Positions 1 through 7,974 are shown, counted from the stretch's first letter. The stretch: DNA of 64,000 nucleotides from an uncultured Bacteroidota bacterium (GCA_903877645.1 CAIRES010000059.1:23544-87543), one strand, 5' to 3'. Translations and numbers: made by a program. Notes: generated from the letters alone by a model not told the origin.

Positions 1-162
1 TACTACAATCAGAAGGATAAGGACAACGAAAAGAAATATAAAGACCTCATCCTCTCTATCGACCCGGCCAACAAATCGGTACAGCAGATAGATGATGCTG
101 AGAAGGCCGAAAAGGCAGGTGGCGCTAAGAAAGCAGCCGCCCCGGCAAAGGGGAAAAAATAA
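1..162 (+). CDS. C-terminal end of a protein cut by the window edge
   Basis: Frame 1 is open from the first base to a TAA at 160-162 and gives 53 residues. The visible part starts YYNQKDKDNEKKYKDLILS and ends in a Lys/Ala/Pro-rich tail (KKAAAPAKGKK). Such basic, low-complexity tails are usually disordered. The spacing of Tyr, Lys and Asp residues would suit the end of a helical-repeat (TPR-like) protein, but no domain can be identified from this fragment. A strong intrinsic terminator follows 6 nt after the stop, which supports this being a genuine gene end. Confidence 0.7.
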   Translation, partial: YYNQKDKDNEKKYKDLILSIDPANKSVQQIDDAEKAEKAGGAKKAAAPAKGKK

Positions 163-168
163 ATACTG

Positions 169-198
169 AAAGCTGCCTTGAAAAAGGCAGCTTTTTTT
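169..198 (+). terminator. Rho-independent terminator
   Basis: An 11-bp stem (169-179 pairs with 184-194, loop GAAA) runs into a T-tract at 192-198. It lies directly after the truncated first gene and separates it from the DinB-family gene. Confidence 0.85.
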
Positions 199-230
199 AT
201 GCAATACACACACTTTAAAACTTAACGATC

Positions 231-776
231 ATGCAAGACCAATTGGAACAACTGAAATACCCGATAGGCAAATTTGTAAGGCCTGAAGCAACCTCTCCCG
301 AACAGAGAAAAGAGCAGATCGCTATCATAAAGGCCCTCCCCTCATGGATGGATGCCTGCATCGAGAACCTTGATGCCGCACAACTGGAAGTGCCTTACCG
401 CGAGGGCGGCTGGACAATAAAACAAGTGGTACACCATGTGGCCGATAGCCATGCCAATGCCTATATCCGCGTGAAACTGGCCCTTACCGAAGACAACCCT
501 ACCATAAAGCCGTACAAGGAAGCCGAATGGGCGAAGCTGCCTGATGTGGATGCAATTCCCGTGAATGTATCAGTGACGATGCTACATGCCATGCACCGCC
601 GCCTGGTAGCCTTGCTCGAAAGTATGGACGATGCTGCATGGCAGCGTACCTATTTCCATCCTGAGCAGCAGCGCAATGTACCCCTTTGGGAGGTTGTAGC
701 GATGTATGCATGGCACAGCAAGCACCATACCGCGCACATCATGCAATTGCGCCGGCGCATGAACTGGCCTGTATAG
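231..776 (+). CDS. DinB-superfamily metal-dependent protein, BstA/YfiT type
   Basis: A 181-aa protein of the DinB/YfiT four-helix fold, which covers bacillithiol S-transferase BstA and related metal-dependent thiol transferases. The N-terminal YPIGKF segment is typical of YfiT. Candidate metal ligands are the histidines in VVHHVADSH and in the late HSKHHTAHI segment, matching the three-His site of the family. The length fits YfiT (about 170-180 aa). The ATG lies shortly after the preceding terminator, so the gene has its own start. The family's thiol cofactor in this organism cannot be read from the sequence, so the exact reaction is inferred. Confidence 0.85.
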   Translation: MQDQLEQLKYPIGKFVRPEATSPEQRKEQIAIIKALPSWMDACIENLDAAQLEVPYREGGWTIKQVVHHVADSHANAYIRVKLALTEDNPTIKPYKEAEWAKLPDVDAIPVNVSVTMLHAMHRRLVALLESMDDAAWQRTYFHPEQQRNVPLWEVVAMYAWHSKHHTAHIMQLRRRMNWPV

Positions 777-868
777 GCCCCCTGCGAATGGCTGTTTCGC
801 GTTATATTTTTCCATACAAGTTGTTTTTTTGAAAATTCCTTTACCTTTAAATACCAAAACGACCACAT

Positions 869-1342
869 ATGCAATCCGCTACCCCTTATATACTCTATAT
901 ACACAGCATACTTCGTTACTTCATACTGTTGGCTGCTGTGCTGGTGGTAGTGCAGAGCCTTATGGGCATGATGGGAAAGAAAAAGTTTATGCCCGGCAAC
1001 AGGAAGGCCGCACTGGTATTGCTTATCTTTTGCGACCTGCAATTGCTCTTTGGCCTGGCTCTGTATTCGATGAACGGCTGGATGGGCAGGCTCTCCGCGC
1101 CAGGGGGCATGAAAGACACAAATACGCGTTTTTATGGTATGGAGCACAGTGTGAGCATGATCATTGCCATCATACTTATTCACGTCGGCTACTCTATCAC
1201 TAAGAAAAATATGGATGACGACCGCAAGTTCAAGCGCCTGTTTTGGTGTTCTTTCATAGCGCTGGTAATATTCATGGCCATGATACCATGGGCAGGCAAG
1301 CAGGTGGTAGGCAGGCCCAATATCCCCTCGTTGTCCGCCTGA
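869..1342 (+). CDS. Conserved four-helix membrane protein
   Basis: A 157-aa integral membrane protein with four predicted hydrophobic segments at roughly residues 10-33, 47-68, 91-110 and 125-143. Conserved-looking histidines (HSILRY, MEHSVSM, LIHVGY) fall in or beside the helices, and short basic loops lie between them. Small Bacteroidota proteins like this are sometimes named cytochrome-b-like, but no proven haem motif is present. The gene ends 15 nt before plsC and is probably co-transcribed with it, which suggests an envelope role. Confidence 0.7.
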   Translation: MQSATPYILYIHSILRYFILLAAVLVVVQSLMGMMGKKKFMPGNRKAALVLLIFCDLQLLFGLALYSMNGWMGRLSAPGGMKDTNTRFYGMEHSVSMIIAIILIHVGYSITKKNMDDDRKFKRLFWCSFIALVIFMAMIPWAGKQVVGRPNIPSLSA

Positions 1343-1357
1343 TCCCCATCGATAATC

Positions 1358-2107
1358 ATGCTCCGCAAGCTACTACAGCCATTCTATACAGCTTATGTCA
1401 TCATTACCTTCACGGTAAGCATACTTGCTGCATTCCCGTTTTTTGTACTGCTCAGCTTTGGCGATAACCCTACTGCCCGCAAGGCTATCTACACCATCAT
1501 CAAGGTATGGGCTGAGGGCTGGATGTTCTGCATCGGCATGCCGGTTACCCGCATTGGGCCACGCCCGACCGCAGGCAGGTATGTGGTGGTAGCCAATCAT
1601 ATCTCCTATATGGATACGCTGGTTATCTTCCCGGCCATACCCGGCTACTTCAGGGCACTGGGCAAAAAAGAAATATCGCGTATCCCCATTGTCGGCTTCA
1701 TCTACAAGCAGATCGTTATTATGGTCGACAGGGGCAGCCTCCACAGCCGTGCCCGCAGCATGCACCTCATGTGGCGCGTATTGCACCGCGAAGGAAATAT
1801 TATTGTATTTCCCGAGGGTACATTTAATGAGACCCCCGATAAAATACTACTCCCATTCTACGACGGTGCATTCAGGCTGGCAATAAATACACAAACTGCC
1901 ATTTTCCCCATGATACTGCCCGATACTGTTGATCGCTGGAACTTTACCGCCTGGTGGAAATTATGGCCAGGCCGGAACAGGGTAGTCTATCTTCCACCCG
2001 TACCCGTTGCCGATATGACAATGGACAACCTTCCTGCCCTAAAGCAGCAGGTATTTGACGTCATGGCCGCCGAATTGAGGAAGTATGACTATTATAAAGA
2101 CCGATAA
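1358..2107 (+). CDS. plsC: 1-acyl-sn-glycerol-3-phosphate acyltransferase (PlsC family)
   Basis: A 249-aa acyltransferase that would transfer an acyl chain to lysophosphatidic acid to make phosphatidic acid at the inner face of the cytoplasmic membrane. An N-terminal membrane segment covers residues 12-32. The catalytic NHxxxxD motif reads NHISYMD at residues 80-86, and the substrate-binding block FPEGTF is at 151-156. Length and motif order match LPLAT/PlsC enzymes. It could act on another lyso-lipid, as several Bacteroidota carry multiple PlsC paralogues. It follows the small membrane-protein gene by 15 nt. Confidence 0.92.
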   Translation: MLRKLLQPFYTAYVIITFTVSILAAFPFFVLLSFGDNPTARKAIYTIIKVWAEGWMFCIGMPVTRIGPRPTAGRYVVVANHISYMDTLVIFPAIPGYFRALGKKEISRIPIVGFIYKQIVIMVDRGSLHSRARSMHLMWRVLHREGNIIVFPEGTFNETPDKILLPFYDGAFRLAINTQTAIFPMILPDTVDRWNFTAWWKLWPGRNRVVYLPPVPVADMTMDNLPALKQQVFDVMAAELRKYDYYKDR

Positions 2108-2252
2108 TTCGTCTTTATAGCCCCATAAAGCAACATTTTTTCAGGAAACACCCTAAAAATTAGGATTTAATTATAAAAAATTCGCCGAAAGTCATATTTT
2201 TATCCCTTGACAATTCATTTTATCAATTGTTAACCCAGATTAAAAGGCATAT

Positions 2253-2969
2253 ATGCAAAAAGGAATTTTTAAAATTACTTCAAAACTGGTAGCTATGCTA
2301 CTCGTCGCGATCAGTTTCAATTCTTACGCCCAGGACATAGTGAAAGTAAGGAACCAGAATTACACTTCTTATTTCTCAAAGACGCAGCATATACCTGTAT
2401 TGGTGGTTTATTCGTTGACTCCTGACCTGTTCAACTGTATCAAAATGAAAGGCGAAGCAGGTATTAAGCTGTCCCAGGATCCCCAGTTGCCCGATGCTAC
2501 TACGTTGACTGACGACTACAATAACTCTCTTTTTGACAACGCGCAAATGATGTCGCCTGATGAGAATACCTGCGACCGTGATGCCTATACCGAAAGCTAC
2601 TACTTCACCAATGTAATGCCAATGCCTAAAGACCTCTACAAGGCCCTTTGGGAAAAACTGCATGACAAGGAAATACTGAAGACCAAGAAATTCAAGAAGG
2701 TAAAAGTGTTTGCAGGCACTGTAGGTCGCAACTGGGTCATCGGCCGCGACAACAACGTGATAGTACCGGAATGGTGCTGGAAGGTGATCTACATACCTAG
2801 CACCGACGAATACCTGTGCTATGAGTTTCACAACATTGAGCCATACATGGCCGGCGACAAGCTCGCTAACCACAAAGTTGACCTCAATACCATCGAATCA
2901 TTGGCCGGTGTGCATTTCGTAAATGGCGTTATTTCTGCCCCATACGTTACCGCTACTCCCAACAACTAA
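2253..2969 (+). CDS. Exported NUC1-family (DNA/RNA non-specific endonuclease) protein lacking the catalytic His
   Basis: A 238-aa protein with a signal peptide ending near NSYAQ (residues 1-26). The order of segments follows Bacteroidota NUC1 nucleases: a VVYSLTPD strand, then the position of the D-(R/K)-G-H motif followed by Cys-Asp, then ESYYFTNVMPMPKDLYKALW, then a VKVFAGTVG strand and a C-terminal half ending near VHF. The active-site motif reads DNAQ at residues 95-98, so the general-base histidine is Gln, and the Asn usually found in the TN-PQ-N-W block is Tyr or absent. It probably does not cleave nucleic acid by the usual mechanism. The reading frame is intact and a clean terminator follows, so it is a maintained gene rather than debris. 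A role as inactive binding or decoy protein is speculation. Confidence 0.75.
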   Translation: MQKGIFKITSKLVAMLLVAISFNSYAQDIVKVRNQNYTSYFSKTQHIPVLVVYSLTPDLFNCIKMKGEAGIKLSQDPQLPDATTLTDDYNNSLFDNAQMMSPDENTCDRDAYTESYYFTNVMPMPKDLYKALWEKLHDKEILKTKKFKKVKVFAGTVGRNWVIGRDNNVIVPEWCWKVIYIPSTDEYLCYEFHNIEPYMAGDKLANHKVDLNTIESLAGVHFVNGVISAPYVTATPNN

Positions 2970-2988
2970 GAACGATATTTTTATAGAG

Positions 2989-3026
2989 AATGTGCAAATG
3001 CTGAAAAGTGTTTGCACATTTTTTTT
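2989..3026 (+). terminator. Rho-independent terminator
   Basis: A 10-bp perfect stem (2989-2998 with 3011-3020) is followed by an eight-T run (3019-3026), just after the stop of the NUC1-family gene. Confidence 0.85.
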
Positions 3027-3092
3027 GCCACAAAGTATCCCGGTTTGCCATCCAGGATAGGAAGGATTTTTTGCGATCAGTATGGTATGTAT

Positions 3093-3120
3093 TTTGTCAT
3101 CCTGACGCAGGAAGGATCTA
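3093..3120 (+). repeat. Dispersed 28-bp repeat, copy 1
   Basis: Begins TTTGTCATCCTGACG and ends AAGGATCTA. A second copy in the opposite orientation lies at 54517-54544 and agrees at 26 of 28 positions. This resembles a short interspersed repeat common in Bacteroidota intergenic DNA. Confidence 0.7.
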
Positions 3121-3328
3121 CACGCATGGGAATATTCGCAAAGTCAATACCACAGGTGTGCAACAATCCGTGACGAGGCATTGCACACATACACACCATA
3201 AACAAATAATATCTCCCTCCTTGCCCCTCCATTTTCACCCATTTAACGACTTGTTAAAGCCCAAAGTGAAAATCACCCTCAAACCCGCGCTGCGAGCGCA
3301 AACTTTTTTCTATGACAGACGTATTTGC

Positions 3329-3363
3329 ATCTATGACAGCGCGGAAAGCGCGCTGTCATAGAT
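3329..3363. repeat. Perfect 15-bp hairpin upstream of the gpP-like gene
   Basis: Positions 3329-3343 pair without mismatch with 3349-3363 around a GAAAG loop. Half of the stem (TCTATGACAG) is also present as a direct repeat starting at 3309. No T-tract follows, so it is not an ordinary terminator. It ends 94 nt before the gpP-like gene. The paralogue at 50133 has a comparable perfect hairpin upstream. Confidence 0.75.
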
Positions 3364-3457
3364 ATTCGTTTTGTCCGTTTGCAATTCCCTTTTCACCTTT
3401 GTGGCATCAAAACACTAAATAGGGCAATAAGCGCCTTAGCAATTAAACCTCTATCCT

Positions 3458-4051
3458 ATGACAGACAAGATACAGCAAGCCCGGCACCTCTACATGGCAA
3501 TGGGTAAAACACAGAAAGAAATAGCTGAAACAGTGGGCGTAAGCGAGCGCACCATATACAACTGGATCAGGAGCTACGCCTGGGATAAGCTGCGCAAAGC
3601 TTCTATGGAAGCGCCTGCCATGGTGGTCGAAAACCTCTGCTCGCAATTAGTAGAGCTACAGAACGCAATCGCCTCCCGTGAGCCGGGAAAGCGCTACCCA
3701 ACCCCGCAGGAAGCGGAAATAACCCGCAGTCTTGTTTGTAGTATAGAGCGCATGAAGAAATACCCATCCCTTGCACAGAACATGCAGATGATGGAAACAT
3801 TCCGCACATTTGTGCAGCCCCAAAACAAAGACCTCGCCCGACAGATCGGTAATTACTCCGAGAACTACTTTGATGCCCGTGTACGCAATGGCTATGCCGC
3901 CTATAATATGGAGTATGGCATGGAGCAGGTATCTCCCATCACTCCTTCCTACGACGAAGGCCCCGATGATACCGAAACCGGAAACCCCGCACTTATTCCT
4001 GCAATTTTGCCTCAAAACACCCCCGAAACCCTTGCCAATAAAGCAGCATAG
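3458..4051 (+). CDS. Terminase gpP-N-like helix-turn-helix protein (first of two paralogues)
   Basis: A 197-aa protein. Residues 1-50 form a helix-turn-helix with KTQKEIAETVGVSERTIYNW, as in the N-terminal domain of phage terminase gpP-type proteins and other HTH_23 factors. The middle (60-150) is helical and the tail is Pro/Glu/Asp-rich and probably disordered. It shares layout and motifs with the 206-aa protein at 50133: the HTH, a central segment with Y-P-T/L-x2-E then R, and an acidic Pro-rich tail. There is no ATPase domain and no neighbouring phage gene, so it is a solitary DNA-binding protein, not a working terminase. Function unknown. Confidence 0.7.
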   Translation: MTDKIQQARHLYMAMGKTQKEIAETVGVSERTIYNWIRSYAWDKLRKASMEAPAMVVENLCSQLVELQNAIASREPGKRYPTPQEAEITRSLVCSIERMKKYPSLAQNMQMMETFRTFVQPQNKDLARQIGNYSENYFDARVRNGYAAYNMEYGMEQVSPITPSYDEGPDDTETGNPALIPAILPQNTPETLANKAA

Positions 4052-4170
4052 CCGTTTCCGGTACCCTGCAAAAACCGGAAAGAACCGGAAAATGTCTGAA
4101 AAGAATGGGAATAGTACATCGTTATTGTCTTACCATAAATAATCGACTATATCCCCATCACTATTTCCCT

Positions 4171-4178
4171 TACCTTTG
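4171..4178 (+). promoter_or_regulatory. Bacteroidota-type -7 box for ychF
   Basis: TACCTTTG matches the TAnnTTTG consensus and lies 23 nt before the ychF start. No clear -33 TTG is seen at the best spacing. Confidence 0.55.
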
Positions 4179-4201
4179 CACACTTTAAATTTTAACTTCA
4201 A

Positions 4202-5302
4202 ATGGCATTACAGGCAGGTATAGTGGGCTTACCCAACGTAGGAAAATCAACATTATTTAATGCGGTGAGCAACAGCGCCAAAGCGCAGGCCTCCAACTAC
4301 CGGTTCTGTACCATTGAGCCAAATGTGGGCCAGGTGGATGTACCTGATGAGCGCCTGGCCAAGTTGGCCGAACTGGTGCAGCCGCAGCGCATACTCCCTA
4401 CTACCATAGAATTTGTGGATATCGCCGGCCTCGTAAAGGGTGCCAGCAAGGGCGAAGGCCTGGGCAATAAGTTCCTTGCCAACATACGCGAGGTGGATGC
4501 CATAGTGCATGTGATCCGCTGCTTTGAGGATGAGAACATTCTGCGCGATGAAGGCCCCATCAACCCCATTGCCGATAAAGACATTATAGATACCGAGCTG
4601 CAACTGAAGGATTTGGACAGCGTGGAGAAAAAGATACAGCGCGTAGAGAAGCTGATGAAGACCGGCGATGCCAAGGTGAAGAACTCAATGGTGGTATTGC
4701 AACAATGCCTCAAGCACCTCAGCGATGGTAAGAACATCCGCGCCCTCAAGCTCGAAGGCGAAGACCGCGAGGCTATTGCCGACATATTCCTGCTTACAGA
4801 CAAGCCCGTACTATATGTAGCCAATGTAGACGAAGCTGCCCTGCTCACCGGCAACAAATACTCTGATGCGCTGGTAAAGGCCGCAACAGAAGAAGGCGCA
4901 CAGGTGATCGTGATGAACAACTCTATTGAAGCGCAGATCACTGAGCTGGAAGCACAGGAAGATAAAGAGCTGTTCTTTGCAGAATACGGCCTTACCGAGC
5001 CGGGCCTCAACCGCCTCATCCGTAGTGCCTACAAACTGCTCGACCTGGCTACCTACTTCACCGCAGGTGTGCAGGAAGTGCGTGCCTGGACCATCCACAA
5101 AGGCTGGAAAGCCCCGCAGGCAGCCAGCGTCATCCATACCGATTTTGAGAAAGGGTTCATTAAGGCTGAGGTGATCTCTTACAATGATTACATACAATTC
5201 AAAAGCGAAGCAGCCTGCCGCGAGAACGGTAAGCTGCGCATAGAAGGCAAAGAATACATTGTACACGATGGCGACGTGATGCACTTCAGGTTCAATGTGT
5301 AA
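4202..5302 (+). CDS. ychF: Redox-regulated ATPase YchF
   Basis: A 366-aa Obg-family P-loop protein. YchF proteins prefer ATP to GTP and associate with ribosomes. The P-loop GLPNVGKS is at residues 9-16, the switch II region shows DIAGLVKGASKGEGLG, and the nucleotide-specificity segment reads NVDE rather than NKxD, which is the YchF signature. The C-terminal TGS domain ends with YIVHDGDVMHFRFNV. The length is typical. The start is fixed by the MALQAGIVG opening and the TAnnTTTG box just upstream. It is probably a single-gene unit. Confidence 0.97.
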   Translation: MALQAGIVGLPNVGKSTLFNAVSNSAKAQASNYRFCTIEPNVGQVDVPDERLAKLAELVQPQRILPTTIEFVDIAGLVKGASKGEGLGNKFLANIREVDAIVHVIRCFEDENILRDEGPINPIADKDIIDTELQLKDLDSVEKKIQRVEKLMKTGDAKVKNSMVVLQQCLKHLSDGKNIRALKLEGEDREAIADIFLLTDKPVLYVANVDEAALLTGNKYSDALVKAATEEGAQVIVMNNSIEAQITELEAQEDKELFFAEYGLTEPGLNRLIRSAYKLLDLATYFTAGVQEVRAWTIHKGWKAPQAASVIHTDFEKGFIKAEVISYNDYIQFKSEAACRENGKLRIEGKEYIVHDGDVMHFRFNV

Positions 5303-5353
5303 GCAATATAATTAGCAGAAATAATAGTTACTCGAAAATTAATGAAAACAAAG

Positions 5354-5412
5354 CCCACGGTTTCAACCGTGGGTAGATGTTTATATATCTTCCTGCAACC
5401 GTTTTAACGGTT
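5354..5412. repeat. Two-hairpin dispersed repeat, copy 1
   Basis: Hairpin 1 is at 5354-5373 (9-bp perfect stem, CCCACGGTT/AACCGTGGG, 2-nt loop). Hairpin 2 is at 5397-5412 (7-bp stem, AACCGTT/AACGGTT, 2-nt loop), 23 nt later. The same two hairpins at almost the same spacing recur at 25476-25533. Confidence 0.8.
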
Positions 5413-5442
5413 TGCCATACTCGCTGCAACCAACCACCGGCA

Positions 5443-6117
5443 ATGAAAAACGCAATCAGGATAGCGCTCATCACCATCGCAATAGCGATACCCGCCTTCT
5501 TCGGTATAAAACGATTAAACACCAATACAGCCGCACAACCTGCCGCTGCCCCGGTGATCAACCCCGCCACTGCTGCCTACAACGATCACGCTATAGATAC
5601 TGCCGTTTCTCTTTTAAGATCCGGCTACCTCGTACTGCGCACCGGCATTGGCGCAGACAGCTACATTCTCTCGCAAATGAACCTCACAGACAAAACCTAC
5701 TCGCATTGCGGCATTGTGATGATAGAGGACGGCCAGGCCTATGTCTATCACTGCATTGGCGGTGAGGATAATCCGGATGAACGTCTGCGCAGAGACCCGG
5801 CACGATTTTTTTTCTCCCCCCGGCACAACCTCGGACTGGCAGTGGTCAGCTATGAGCTGGATACAGCAAGTGTGAGCGAACTGAGAAAAGTGGTGACAGC
5901 TTATTATCAGCAACGCCCCAGGTTCGATATGCAGTTCGACCTCGCTACAGATGATAAGCTATACTGCGCCGAATTTGTATATAAAGCGATGAACAAAACC
6001 ATGAAAGATACTGGGTACATAACCCCTACGATCATATATGGACATAAGTACGTAGGTGTAGATAACCTGTTCATCAACCCGCACGCACATATCATTTGGA
6101 AAACTAAGTTTAAATAA
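5443..6117 (+). CDS. YiiX/YebB-like NlpC/P60-type cysteine hydrolase
   Basis: A 224-aa protein of the permuted papain-like YiiX family. The ATG at 5443 was chosen because it opens a good signal anchor (MKNAIRIALITIAIAIPAF) while the upstream open frame is repeat DNA. The expected order of active-site elements is present: SHCGIV with His at residue 88, then LYCAEFVYKA with the nucleophile Cys at 175. Related proteins cleave amide or lipid-like bonds in the envelope, but the substrate is unknown. It is followed at once by a promoter and a lipoprotein gene. Confidence 0.82.
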   Translation: MKNAIRIALITIAIAIPAFFGIKRLNTNTAAQPAAAPVINPATAAYNDHAIDTAVSLLRSGYLVLRTGIGADSYILSQMNLTDKTYSHCGIVMIEDGQAYVYHCIGGEDNPDERLRRDPARFFFSPRHNLGLAVVSYELDTASVSELRKVVTAYYQQRPRFDMQFDLATDDKLYCAEFVYKAMNKTMKDTGYITPTIIYGHKYVGVDNLFINPHAHIIWKTKFK

Positions 6118-6125
6118 TACCTTTG
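6095..6125 (+). promoter_or_regulatory. Bacteroidota promoter for the lipoprotein gene
   Basis: TTTG (6095-6098), 19 nt, then TACCTTTG (6118-6125). Both boxes and the spacing match the TTTG / TAnnTTTG consensus. The -7 box starts directly after the upstream stop codon and lies 19 nt before the next ATG. Confidence 0.75.
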
Positions 6126-6144
6126 CCGCTCAAATAAGAATCAC

Positions 6145-6633
6145 ATGAAAAAAATAATGCTTTCCTTGTCTGGCTTGTTGCTTGCTGCGCTGTTCCTTGT
6201 AAGCTGTAAGACCGGCCCTAAGGACGTGGCTAAAACCTGGCTCACAGATTTTTACCACATGGATTATGATGCGGCAAAGAAATTATCTACTGAAGATACC
6301 AAAAAGCTGCTCAGCCAGTTCCAGGAACTCAGCACCATGATCAATGACTCCAGCAAAAAGGAGCTCGCCAAGATCGTTGTGACCATCAAAGACGCTAAAA
6401 TAAAAGATACCACTGCCACTGTTACCTACACCACGTCTGATGTGCCCGATAAGGAACAGGCCATCACTATGGTGAGGCAAAACGATAAATGGTTGGTACA
6501 ATTCACCAAGAACGATACTATGGGTGGCGATGATCCAAATAGTGGTGGTACAGCTCCTGATCAGCCTGATAGCACAGCCCCTCCTACGGCCCCTGCTGTG
6601 GGTAGCACAGATACCAGCGCCGCAAAGCAATAA
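6145..6633 (+). CDS. DUF4878-like lipoprotein
   Basis: A 162-aa exported lipoprotein. Residues 1-21 are a type II signal peptide with lipobox LVSC (lipidated Cys at 21). Residues 25-115 look like a small alpha+beta (NTF2-like) domain of the DUF4878 kind, starting DVAKTWLTDFYHMDYDAAKK and ending in QNDKWLVQF. A Pro/Thr/Ser/Asp-rich flexible tail follows (120-162). It is likely anchored in the outer or inner membrane facing the periplasm. It has its own promoter. No enzymatic motif is visible. Confidence 0.75.
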   Translation: MKKIMLSLSGLLLAALFLVSCKTGPKDVAKTWLTDFYHMDYDAAKKLSTEDTKKLLSQFQELSTMINDSSKKELAKIVVTIKDAKIKDTTATVTYTTSDVPDKEQAITMVRQNDKWLVQFTKNDTMGGDDPNSGGTAPDQPDSTAPPTAPAVGSTDTSAAKQ

Positions 6634-6653
6634 ACGACATTTCAAACCGGGTG

Positions 6654-6690
6654 AAGGGGTTTTCTTAAGCAGGAAGCCCCTTTCGCTTTG
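6654..6690 (+). terminator. Weak terminator-like hairpin
   Basis: 6654-6664 can pair with 6672-6682 with two G-T pairs around a 7-nt loop, followed by a broken T run. It lies between the lipoprotein gene and the spm gene. Confidence 0.4.
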
Positions 6691-6723
6691 GGGTTTGTAC
6701 CGTTTATTTATCTTTATGCTGAT

Positions 6724-7974
6724 ATGGCATTGAATTACGTCTGGATAGCTTTTTTTATCATTGGCTTTGTGGTGGCAGTCATCAAGGCTTTTGCTTTCGG
6801 GCAAACAGGCCTGCTGTCTGAGATGCTCAATGCCCTTTTTGATGCTGCCAAAAATGGCTTTGAGATATCCATCGGCCTTACCGGCGTGATGACGTTGTGG
6901 CTCGGCATCATGAAGATAGGGGAGAAGGCAGGTGTTATTCGGGTACTATCCAAAGCAGTATCGCCGCTCTTTCGCATCCTGCTCAAGGACGTGCCCAAGG
7001 ATCACGCAGCCAATGGCAGCGTCACTATGAATCTCTCTGCTACCATGCTCGGGCTCGACAATGCTGCTACCCCGCTTGGCCTCAAGGCAATGGGCGAGCT
7101 ACAGGAGCTGAATCCTGTAAAAGATACCGCCAGTGATGCTCAGATCATGTTCCTGGTGCTCAATACCGCCGGGCTTACGCTCGTGCCCACATCGGTAATA
7201 GCCATCAGGCAAACGATAGCTATGGAGCAGCATGTGGCCAACTTCAATGCTGCCGATATATTTTTGCCTACGCTCATCTCCACCTTCATTGCCTTCATTT
7301 CGGGTATGATCATTGTGTCTGTGGTGCAGCGCATCAACTTGCTCCGGCTTCCGGTTATCCTGTTTGTCTGTGGCTTCGGCGCTGTTATTGCGTTGCTACA
7401 TTTTGCTTTATCTGGTATGCCTGCCGATAAGATGAATCAGGTCATAGGTGCTATTGGTAGCTTCGTCATTCTCTCTATCGTTATTCTGTTCATCACAGCA
7501 GGCATGATACGCAAGCAGAATGTGTACGACAACTTTATTGAAGGGGCAAAAGAAGGATTTAATGTGGCAGTGCGTATTATTCCGTACCTCGTGGCTATGC
7601 TGGCTGCCATAGGTGTATTCCGTGCTTCGGGCTGTATGGATTACCTCGTGAACGGCATTGGGCATGTAGTAGGTGCTATGGGCCTGCGTACCGATTTTGT
7701 ACCCACACTGCCCATAGCGCTCATGAAGCCCCTCAGTGGTAGTGGTGCCCGTGGCCTGATGGTAGATGTGATGCGCCATTATGGTGTGGCTTCCTTCCAG
7801 GGCAAGCTGGCCGCTATTATACAGGGCTCTACCGAAACCACTTTCTATGTGCTGGCAGTGTACTTCGGCAGTGTACAGATCAAGAACACACGCCATGCTT
7901 TGGCCTGTGGCTTGCTTGCTGATTTCATTGGGTTGGTAGGCGCTATAATAGTAGGTTATATCTTCTTTGGCTAA
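6724..7974 (+). CDS. SpmA-SpmB fusion, nucleoside-recognition (Gate) membrane protein
   Basis: A 416-aa polytopic membrane protein. The first half matches spore maturation protein A (KNGFEISIGLTGVMTLWLG, then MNLSATMLGLDNAATPLGLK) and the second half matches SpmB (GAKEGFNVAVRIIPYLVAML, then PLSGSGARG). Fused SpmAB proteins are widespread in non-sporulating Bacteroidota and carry two nucleoside-recognition (Gate) domains. A transport or envelope role is inferred, and no sporulation role is implied. The ATG at 6724 is preferred over an upstream in-frame one because it opens the SpmA-like hydrophobic segment MALNYVWIAFF. Confidence 0.88.
   Translation: MALNYVWIAFFIIGFVVAVIKAFAFGQTGLLSEMLNALFDAAKNGFEISIGLTGVMTLWLGIMKIGEKAGVIRVLSKAVSPLFRILLKDVPKDHAANGSVTMNLSATMLGLDNAATPLGLKAMGELQELNPVKDTASDAQIMFLVLNTAGLTLVPTSVIAIRQTIAMEQHVANFNAADIFLPTLISTFIAFISGMIIVSVVQRINLLRLPVILFVCGFGAVIALLHFALSGMPADKMNQVIGAIGSFVILSIVILFITAGMIRKQNVYDNFIEGAKEGFNVAVRIIPYLVAMLAAIGVFRASGCMDYLVNGIGHVVGAMGLRTDFVPTLPIALMKPLSGSGARGLMVDVMRHYGVASFQGKLAAIIQGSTETTFYVLAVYFGSVQIKNTRHALACGLLADFIGLVGAIIVGYIFFG

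Larger units (their letters stand above)
2970..3457. other. 488-nt gene-free stretch with terminator, dispersed repeat and long hairpin
   Basis: No credible gene is seen between the NUC1-family gene and the gpP-like gene. The stretch holds a terminator (2989-3026), a copy of a dispersed 28-bp repeat (3093-3120), a 15-bp perfect hairpin (3329-3363), and a possible promoter near 3385-3410 (a TTTG followed by a CACCTTTG box). An open frame across 3008-3361 is mostly made of these repeats and was not accepted. Confidence 0.6.

Noticed and set aside
3008..3361. Open frame of 117 codons after the NUC1-family gene
   Set aside because: It begins in the terminator stem and consists mainly of dispersed repeat and hairpin DNA; the peptide is low-complexity and Cys/His-rich with no domain.
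3458..4051. Prophage terminase and prophage remnant
   Set aside because: No large terminase, portal, capsid, integrase or other phage gene lies near either gpP-like gene; only the DNA-binding domain is present.
4297..5019. Long antisense frame opposite ychF
   Set aside because: Ser/Arg-rich translation with no domain; it is a shadow of the conserved ychF coding strand. The same applies to the antisense frames over cox, TonB-receptor and hscA genes.
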